Assembly (NCBI RefSeq): GCF_018614575.1
Contig: NZ_JAGGOJ010000011.1
Span: forward strand, 1 to 64,000
Origin: Streptomyces sp. ISL-10
GTDB lineage: Bacteria > Actinomycetota > Actinomycetes > Streptomycetales > Streptomycetaceae
Direction: 5' to 3'
DNA length: 64,000 nt
The translations under genes and the position numbers were made by a program. This document shows positions 59,001-64,000 of the stretch, one piece after another; within the stretch, counting starts at the first letter, position 1; each line of letters starts with the position of its first letter. A model generated the notes under the pieces. That model did no database searches. It was not told the origin of the DNA and saw only the letters and a list, made by a program, of their open reading frames with translations.

Positions 59001-60362
59001 GCCACCTACGACCTGGCCCAGCGCAACGGCGAAGCCCTGCCGACCGCGCTGGCGAAGGCCCGCGGCGAGATGAGCCGGGCGCGCGCCGAGGCGATCCGGG
59101 CCGCGCGCAGCTACGGGCTGACCAAGGCTCAGGCCGAGGGCGTCGCCGACAGCCTCGGTCTGCTGCCCTCCAAGGTGTCGCTGCTGCTCCAGACGAAGGG
59201 CATGGACAGCACGCTGGCGAACCTGATCGCGGTGCAGGCCGAGTTCCACCGGTTGCCGAAGCAGCGGACCATCAAGGTCGACTCGCTGAGCGACGGCGCG
59301 CAGAAGAAGCTCCGCTCCCTCGGCTTCACGGTGAAGACGGTGCCGGGCACCCGGCAGATCAAGATCACCGCGCCGACCGCCGGGGCGAAGAAGAACCTGG
59401 ACGGGCTGATCGACAAGCTCGGCCGGACGCCGAACTCGAAGAACGTGCGGGTGTCGGCGCCGACCGGGGCTGCGATCAAGAGCCTGGAGGCGGTGCAGGT
59501 GAAGATCCGGGCGACGCCGGGTGCGAAGTCGGTCACGGTCCGCGCCCCAACCGGGCAGGCCCGCAAGGAGCTGGAGGCGCTCGGATTCCGGATCGAGAAG
59601 GTGCCCGGCTCCAAGAACGTCAAGGTCACCGTCCCGACGGGCGGCGCGCGGAAGGCGGCCGAGGACATTCAGGGCCGCATCAACGCGCTGCGCGGCAGGA
59701 CGATCCCGATCTTCACCTCGCTGATCCGAAAGCCCTCGTCGCATGACAAGGACGCCAACGGCATCCCCGACATGATCCAGAACCCCAACTACAAGGGGTT
59801 CAACCAGGCCAACGGTGGGGTGGTCGAGTACTACGCCAACGGCGGTGTCCGGGAAGGAGCGGCCGGTCGGCGCCGCCGCGAGCAGCACGTTGCGCAGATC
59901 GCTCCGGCCGGATCGTGGCGCATATGGGGTGAGCCAGAGACTTTGGGCGAGGCATATGTACCGCTTTCGCCTGCAAAGCGGGAACGCAGTAAAGCAGTTG
60001 TCGAGGACGTGGTCGGCCGCTTCGGCGGCCAGGTGGAGTGGTTCGCCAACGGAGGCGTCACCAAGCGCGCCAGCCGCGACTACAGCCCTGTGATGGCCAG
60101 CTCGTTCAAGAGGACCAAGAACGCGGAGGTCATGGCCGGCGTCGTCCGCGCCTTCGACATCCGCACCGGGACCGACCGCGCCCGTAGCCGCGTGGTCGAT
60201 GCCCGCGCGGGCGGACGCGTCCAGGTCGTGGTCGTGCGCGAGCAGCAGCCGCTGATCGGCACCATGCCGGTCACCGTCACCGACAGCGGCGCGTCCCCCG
60301 AGCAGATCGGCACCGAAATGATGCGCAACCTGCGCAACGCCCAGCGTGGCGGGAGGGTTTGA
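56094..60362 (+). CDS. phage tail tape measure protein
   Basis: A 1422-residue protein that sets tail length, about 210 nm if 1.5 angstrom per helical residue holds. The N-terminal TP901-like core (about 150-330) reads AEGMVELSKAGFRADQSIDA, DIYYSMRYAGPVANALGVSL and LGQTAGTSLRGIFANLAAPT. Hydrophobic helices occur at about 560-600 and 680-720. Five imperfect 29-residue repeats (about 1060-1200) each hold a K-x-V-x-V-x-A-P-T-G type unit. ANGGV motifs near the end resemble those of other tape measures. GGAGG precedes the GTG start. Confidence 0.92.
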   Translation: MAGFTLTVAMRAEVRDLIAGTRAASGQMRTLAARTDAANRSLARLDANGARLAGQFAALNRSTRAAVGELNRISARAAAARASLRAAGDDGARSMTRLQRATAGAGRRGMSATNMLAGGGLLLGAGEMIQEGNRYQKQMNLFRAVTSATAGQMKRASAVAQELGNDLSLPGSTAADAAEGMVELSKAGFRADQSIDAVRASLQLSAAADVNAATSAKYLGDIMDQFGLGADQASRASDTLAATANNASGSITDIYYSMRYAGPVANALGVSLQDTAAAVGMLGKSGILGQTAGTSLRGIFANLAAPTPQMRGALKDLGIDAWTAQGQFRGLRVVIDGLSKAEHRMSQKDFAAGVTRAFGKPALSGAAALAHQGTESFDALSVAVRQTGAAASITASRGQGLTGAMTQLRTQAKQTGLALYEGMAPGLEYVTRLLTRGMAGATPYLTTALEYGRNLAILYGPELKAKAGSGLGGLIDEARGLLGPLKELGEHTLATGLNLLINAARTLGDVLRNAADGAEPIVSALSGLGKDGGAAAGTLDIIATVANVAMDAVSGLSAVLVPVGHVVGGLVSAFGALPAPIQSAALAMLLFRRAQPGLTSLANTVTGPVRSGFQSFAQQMRVQQTLAAATGGSLTRYGAAWATVQARVGFLGSMTAAFRSANGAGVTFMGTMNGVTRAAGSGLRSAMSGISGALGGPFGLAMAGVSVGLGLLAARQQKAAQAAAEHQQRVSTLTSALRESGGQIDSNVRNQAAQALLDTKTEQGQLTKVMEEAGVPLASLTDAYLGQGTSLDALQKKLQATADRHKVWKNIAGGKATIQDYSPLGQQYKDAADALGSVKGEMAGAMKNAKELAKATKGAGDGTSAYDRLKTAVGGLADETADADTRTRSLKSALDLLSGGQISLQAAKAKVNSAVLDLKEGGKNVNQKEGYGGKQLVNQDKTLNTTTRNGQQLYTQLTALSDAAADASVATYDLAQRNGEALPTALAKARGEMSRARAEAIRAARSYGLTKAQAEGVADSLGLLPSKVSLLLQTKGMDSTLANLIAVQAEFHRLPKQRTIKVDSLSDGAQKKLRSLGFTVKTVPGTRQIKITAPTAGAKKNLDGLIDKLGRTPNSKNVRVSAPTGAAIKSLEAVQVKIRATPGAKSVTVRAPTGQARKELEALGFRIEKVPGSKNVKVTVPTGGARKAAEDIQGRINALRGRTIPIFTSLIRKPSSHDKDANGIPDMIQNPNYKGFNQANGGVVEYYANGGVREGAAGRRRREQHVAQIAPAGSWRIWGEPETLGEAYVPLSPAKRERSKAVVEDVVGRFGGQVEWFANGGVTKRASRDYSPVMASSFKRTKNAEVMAGVVRAFDIRTGTDRARSRVVDARAGGRVQVVVVREQQPLIGTMPVTVTDSGASPEQIGTEMMRNLRNAQRGGRV

Positions 60363-61303
60363 TGAGCACACCAACCACGACGGCCCCACCTCTCGAAATC
60401 GAGCTGGCCCCGTGGCAGTTCGAGATCGGCGGCGTCGTCCTCGGTACGGGCACCCGCATCCCGGTCGGGAACGTCGAAGGGCTCGGGTCGCCCGCCACTC
60501 GTCCCCAGGATGTGGACAACCCGACCGGCGACGGAACCTACCCGGGCCAGGACTTCTACGGCCCGCGCACCATCCGCATGGAAGCCGGCATCAAGACGCC
60601 CGGCGACCCGGTGGCGGCGGCCGACCTGCTCGCCCGCCTGGAGCTGGCCGTCGATGATCCGGCCGCCCGAACCCGTCCCGAGGGGCGGGCCGTTCTGCGC
60701 GGCCGGTGGCCCGGACACGGCATACGCCGCCTGTATGGGCGGCTGCGCCGCATGGAGGCCACCAGCACCGCCAACGCGATCAACGGGTGGATACCGCTGG
60801 ACATCGAGTTCGCCGGTCTCGACCCGCGCTGGTACGCCGACGAGCTGTCACAGCTGACGCTCCGCCTCGACCAGGCCGCCGACCACAAACCCGACGACCG
60901 CCAGGCCAGCGTGCCGCTGTGCGCACCCGCAGAATGCGGCAGCGCGGACCCGGGCGACCGGCCCGGCTGGATCACCAACCGGGGCAACGTCTCATCGTGG
61001 CCCAGCATCCGCGTCCACGGCCCGGTCACCAATCCGCGGATCTGGAACACCGTCACCGGCCGTGTCCTCGAACTCGGCCTGTCGCTGCGCACCGGGGAGT
61101 GGGTGGACATGGAGACCCGGCCCGGCACCCGCTGGGCCCTGCGCAACGGCACCGTCAACGTCGCAAACGACCTCACGCCCGCGTCGCGGCTCGACATGTT
61201 CGCCATCCCCAAGGGCCGCTCGGAGATCGCGTGGAGCGCGGAGGATCCCACCGGCACCTGCCGACTCGACGTGTCGTGGCGGTCGGCGTACACCGCCCTG
61301 TGA
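60362..61303 (+). CDS. distal tail protein (Dit-like)
   Basis: A 313-residue protein directly after the tape measure, where siphophages encode the Dit hub. Beta-rich N-terminus (LEIELAPWQFEIGGVVLGTG), GPRTIRMEAGIKTPGDPVAA near 70 and a galectin-like C-terminal half (WITNRGNVSSWPSIRVHGPV; TGTCRLDVSWRSAY). The ATG overlaps the tape-measure stop. Confidence 0.82.
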   Translation: MSTPTTTAPPLEIELAPWQFEIGGVVLGTGTRIPVGNVEGLGSPATRPQDVDNPTGDGTYPGQDFYGPRTIRMEAGIKTPGDPVAAADLLARLELAVDDPAARTRPEGRAVLRGRWPGHGIRRLYGRLRRMEATSTANAINGWIPLDIEFAGLDPRWYADELSQLTLRLDQAADHKPDDRQASVPLCAPAECGSADPGDRPGWITNRGNVSSWPSIRVHGPVTNPRIWNTVTGRVLELGLSLRTGEWVDMETRPGTRWALRNGTVNVANDLTPASRLDMFAIPKGRSEIAWSAEDPTGTCRLDVSWRSAYTAL

Positions 61304-61314
61304 ACGGAGCAGCA

Positions 61315-62244
61315 GTGACCCTTGTCCAGCCCCCGATGATGGTGAACGGCGGGAAGCACCACGCCCGCGCGATGCGCCTGATGATCCGCGACCTGGCGCG
61401 CGGCCGGCAGGGCATCGCCGAAGCCGGGGACCTGAAGGTCCGGCCTCTGGAGGCGCCCGGCGCCGGTGTCCGTGTCGGCGACGGCTCCGCCCTCATTCAC
61501 GGTGCACGCCCCTGGCAGGGCGCCTACACCCAGAGCAACATCGGCGACGCCGTGGTCGACGTCCCGCCCACCGGGCCGTTCGCCCGCACCGACCTGCTTG
61601 TTCTGCGGGTCGAGGACCCGGAGTTCGAGGGTGAGCGCGACCCGCGCCGCGAGGACATCGGCTATTTCCACCTCATTCAGGGCATCGACAGCCGCGACAC
61701 GGCCATGGTGCGGGAGATGACCGCGATACCCCTGGCGCGCATCACCATCCCCCGCAACACCGCAGCGATCACCGCCGAGATGATCACCGACCTGCGGCGC
61801 TTGGCCAACCCGCGCACCGAGCGGACCCTGCGCACCGTGCACCCCGACAGCACCGAGAAGGTTCCCGCCAAGCATGGCCATTGGGCGGCCTGGCCCAAGG
61901 ACGCGGCCTGGGATGTGGACGTTCCGGCCTGGGCGACCAAGACCACCGTCGTGGTCACCCTCTCGGGCCTGCGCGCCGAGGCCGGCCCCATCTACGCCGA
62001 GCTGCGCATGCGCCTGGGCGAGCGCAGCTCCAAGCCCACCGTGGTTGACGACGACGGCACCACCACGCGCCGAGCCACTGTCGTGCTTGCCGACACCCTC
62101 GCCGTGCCGCCCGCTTACCGCGGTACGCGGCAGCACCTGGCGGTGCAGATCAACCAGATCGACAAGTATGGCGACGGCGATCTGTCCGTGGCCAAGGGCA
62201 CCACGGTGACCGCCGACATCGAGTTCACGGAAAGCCCGGTGTGA
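61315..62244 (+). CDS. phage tail/baseplate protein
   Basis: A 309-residue protein with a long N-terminal domain (VNGGKHHARAMRLMIRDLAR; GSALIHGARPWQGAYTQSNI) found in actinophage baseplate proteins that may bind the host, and a beta-sandwich C-terminus (TTVVVTLSGLRAEAGPIYAE). It starts at a GTG 12 bases after the Dit gene. Family assignment is by position and pattern only. Confidence 0.72.
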   Translation: MTLVQPPMMVNGGKHHARAMRLMIRDLARGRQGIAEAGDLKVRPLEAPGAGVRVGDGSALIHGARPWQGAYTQSNIGDAVVDVPPTGPFARTDLLVLRVEDPEFEGERDPRREDIGYFHLIQGIDSRDTAMVREMTAIPLARITIPRNTAAITAEMITDLRRLANPRTERTLRTVHPDSTEKVPAKHGHWAAWPKDAAWDVDVPAWATKTTVVVTLSGLRAEAGPIYAELRMRLGERSSKPTVVDDDGTTTRRATVVLADTLAVPPAYRGTRQHLAVQINQIDKYGDGDLSVAKGTTVTADIEFTESPV

Positions 62245-63347
62245 TGCCCGACTACCGCTACATCGTCGCCCGCGCCGCGACCGGCGAGGTCCTGCACTGG
62301 AACCTGCCGCTGACCGAGGTCGAGTTCGGACCGGAGATATCCGGGCCCGGCTCGCTCAGCGCCACCTTGGCCCCCACGTTCGCCCGCTCACTGGGCGACA
62401 TGCTCGACGCCGGGAACGCCGTGATCTACGCCGAGCGGAACTCCAAGCTCCTGTGGGGTGGGCTCATCTGGCGAGCCGAACCGCAGGGGCCCAAGCTCCC
62501 CGTCGAAGCCTCCGGGTTCACCAGCTATCTGCACCGCCGCTTCGACCTGCACGGCAACCTCGGCGGGCGCGGCCCGTACGTGGAGGCGGACCCATGCCAG
62601 GTGATCCGCGATGTGTGGGCGTACGCGCAGGAGCAGCCGGACGGCGACCTCGAGGTCGTGGTGGACGACACGAAGTCGAAGGCCACAGCCGGCACCGCGA
62701 AGGACCCTTACACCACCCACAAGTGGGACGCCCGCAACCTGGGCGAGATCGTGGACGAGATGGCCGAGATCGATGACGGCCTGGAGTGGTCCGAGACCGT
62801 CACCTGGCGCGGGCGCCGCTTCGAGCGGCGCATCATCCTCGGCGCCCCCAAGCTCGGCCGGCGGCGCGAGGACCTGACGTTCACCACCGGCGCCAACGTC
62901 GTCGGCGAACCACACGTGATCGAGGACGCCGACGAGTATGCCCAGTGGGTCATCGGGCTGGGCGCGGGCGAGGGCAAGAGGCGCAAGGTCGTCATCGATG
63001 GGGCCCGCAACGGGCGGCTGCGCCTGGAGCACAAGTTGGAGACCAGCGAGAAGGACGAGACCAAGGTCAAGCAGCGCACCCGGCGTGAACGCATGGCCCG
63101 GCAGATCCTGCCGACGCTCACCGAGCTGGAGATCACCAACCACCCGGCCGCGCCGATCGAGTCGCTGCGCATCGGAGACGACGTCCGTATCCGGCTACAC
63201 GAACCCCACACCACCTACGACGGCTGGAACCGCATTGTCGGTTGGACCGTACGGCCCGGCGACGGCGAGACGCCCGAGCGCGTGACACTGAAGCTGGAGC
63301 GCACGGTCAAGCCCGAGGAGAGCGGCGATCAGGCGGAGGAGAAGTAA
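62244..63347 (+). CDS. phage tail protein, Tal/Gp37-like
   Basis: A 367-residue protein resembling the siphovirus ReqiPepy6 Gp37-like/Tal group: WNLPLTEVEFGPEISGPGSL at the start, LLWGGLIWRAEPQGPKLPVE near 70 and LTFTTGANVVGEPHVIEDAD near 210. RIGDDVRIRLHEPHTTYDGW closes the fold. Likely the tail-tip hub. Start overlaps the preceding stop by one base (TGATG). Confidence 0.8.
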   Translation: MPDYRYIVARAATGEVLHWNLPLTEVEFGPEISGPGSLSATLAPTFARSLGDMLDAGNAVIYAERNSKLLWGGLIWRAEPQGPKLPVEASGFTSYLHRRFDLHGNLGGRGPYVEADPCQVIRDVWAYAQEQPDGDLEVVVDDTKSKATAGTAKDPYTTHKWDARNLGEIVDEMAEIDDGLEWSETVTWRGRRFERRIILGAPKLGRRREDLTFTTGANVVGEPHVIEDADEYAQWVIGLGAGEGKRRKVVIDGARNGRLRLEHKLETSEKDETKVKQRTRRERMARQILPTLTELEITNHPAAPIESLRIGDDVRIRLHEPHTTYDGWNRIVGWTVRPGDGETPERVTLKLERTVKPEESGDQAEEK

Positions 63348-63787
63348 TGCCCGACACGATCGCCGCGCTCGCGCGACGCCTGGCTCGTCTGGAGCGGCGG
63401 GTGACCGCCCTGGAGCGGGCCCGGCGCGCGCCGTACCCGCCGTGGCGCGACCTCCCGCTGACCGGCGACACCGCCGTGCCCGATCCTGCACAGCCACCCC
63501 AGATGCGCGCCAACCTGTGGGACACGCTGGAGTTCAGCGGCCGTATCGGACTGACGGGCGGCCGGGCGGCGGACGGGGCGGCCATCGCCCTGTTGCCGGA
63601 GGGCTACTGGCCCTCCGTGCCCCGCACGATTCCGGTGGCCTCCGACGCGAACCGCCGTGAGCTCCATCTCGACCTCGACCCCAAGGGCGGAGTGACGCTG
63701 CGGGTGCAGGACGGCGGCAGCGTGAAAGCCACCTGGCTCAGCCTCGACAGCGCCTCATGCCGCATCGATGGCGACGCCGAGGAGTAG
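63347..63787 (+). CDS. small tail-tip protein
   Basis: A 146-residue protein. The N-terminal coiled coil (LARRLARLERRVTALERARR) probably trimerises, and a beta-rich C-terminus (LHLDLDPKGGVTLRVQDGGS) follows. Such coiled-coil-plus-beta proteins are common as minor tail components. The start overlaps the preceding stop (TAATG). Confidence 0.72.
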   Translation: MPDTIAALARRLARLERRVTALERARRAPYPPWRDLPLTGDTAVPDPAQPPQMRANLWDTLEFSGRIGLTGGRAADGAAIALLPEGYWPSVPRTIPVASDANRRELHLDLDPKGGVTLRVQDGGSVKATWLSLDSASCRIDGDAEE

Positions 63788-63932
63788 GCCCCGCCCGAGT
63801 ACGCACCGCTGGGTACCATGACGGCTGGGTGACCCTCCACCCGACGCTTCGCAGCCAACTCCCGAGGGACCGGCCCGCACCGACGGGCCTGGTCGAATGC
63901 CAGACGGCGCAGGGGAGAAATGCGAAGCGAGC

Positions 63933-64000
63933 GTGGCAACTCCGTTGAGCGCGGACAAGCTCTTGTCCGTGCTGAAGCACGCGGGCCTTGGCGTCGTTGA
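63933..64000 (+). CDS. start of a probable endolysin gene (truncated by window edge)
   Basis: A GTG opens VATPLSADKLLSVLKHAGLG and VV before the window ends. This opening resembles that of Streptomyces-phage N-acetylmuramoyl-L-alanine amidases, and lysis genes usually follow the tail module. Only 22 codons are seen; the ribosome binding site is distant. Confidence 0.4.
   Translation, partial: MATPLSADKLLSVLKHAGLGVV

Larger units (their letters stand above)
28639..64000 (+). mobile_element. siphovirus-type prophage, left part, carrying an internal cargo region
   Basis: Phage gene order is terminase small and large, portal, scaffold, decoration, capsid, then (after cargo at 37.2-52.6 kb) connector, tail terminator, tail tube, chaperones, tape measure, distal tail and baseplate proteins, and a lysis-like gene. 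A long tape measure with a gpG/gpGT frameshift indicates a long non-contractile tail. Integrase, repressor and the right end lie outside the window. Confidence 0.85.

Noticed and set aside
1..64000. CRISPR arrays
   Set aside because: No regularly spaced direct repeats of the right length were seen anywhere in the window.

Overview
The window is high-GC actinobacterial DNA, almost certainly from a Streptomyces. Evidence: very strong G/C preference at third codon positions, GTG starts with GGAGG ribosome binding sites, and Streptomyces-type families (DUF397 next to an XRE/DUF5753 regulator, DUF5999, DUF6624, paired MerR regulators, RNase J). It falls into three blocks.

Block 1 (about 0.8-28 kb) is chromosomal accessory DNA. 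A beta-carbonic anhydrase and a Sua5-type tRNA-modification enzyme come first. A stress/redox-looking cluster follows (3.0-13.2 kb): a Crp/Fnr regulator, a SAM methyltransferase overlapping a Tes/MJ0619-type radical SAM enzyme, MerT-like and MauE/DoxX membrane proteins, a DUF3179 protein, an FAD disulfide oxidoreductase, a SRPBCC protein, a CDP-alcohol phosphatidyltransferase and DUF427. Four CRP-like palindromes (GTGAG-N4-CTCAC type) sit in its promoter gaps. A metal-type MerR regulator with its own dyad promoter comes next, then a spermidine-synthase-like enzyme and RNase J. From 18 to 26.6 kb two paralogous MerR regulators are interspersed with prfC, a zinc-ribbon protein, small proteins, a VOC protein and a SulP transporter. 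A second operator family (CTACCCT-N6-AGGGTAG type) recurs upstream of most of these. The block also holds decayed genes: a MerR remnant, a frameshifted monooxygenase, a phosphofructokinase reduced to its two ends, and a frameshifted MFS transporter.

Block 2 is a siphovirus-type prophage that starts at about 28.6 kb and runs off the right edge. The head module (28.6-37.1 kb) holds terminase small and large subunits, portal, a protein with a TrwC/MobF relaxase-like fold, scaffold, decoration and major capsid proteins. The connector and tail module (52.7-63.8 kb) includes a gpG/gpGT pair with a GGGAAAA slippery site and a 1422-residue tape measure, followed by the start of a probable lysis gene.

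Block 3 is about 15.5 kb of bacterial-type cargo (37.2-52.6 kb) lying between the head and connector modules. It contains a complete histidyl-tRNA synthetase, an XRE regulator with three DUF397 genes (one broken by an amber codon), an RsbW-like ATPase with several small Streptomyces proteins, two overlapping NUDIX genes (one fused to an HTH domain), ndk, and a same-strand run of CYTH protein, HD phosphohydrolase, a 463-residue protein of unknown family, a methyltransferase and an ABC exporter. That last run, inside a prophage structural region, is the strongest candidate here for an undescribed system. All functions are inferred from sequence reading alone; no database search was run.
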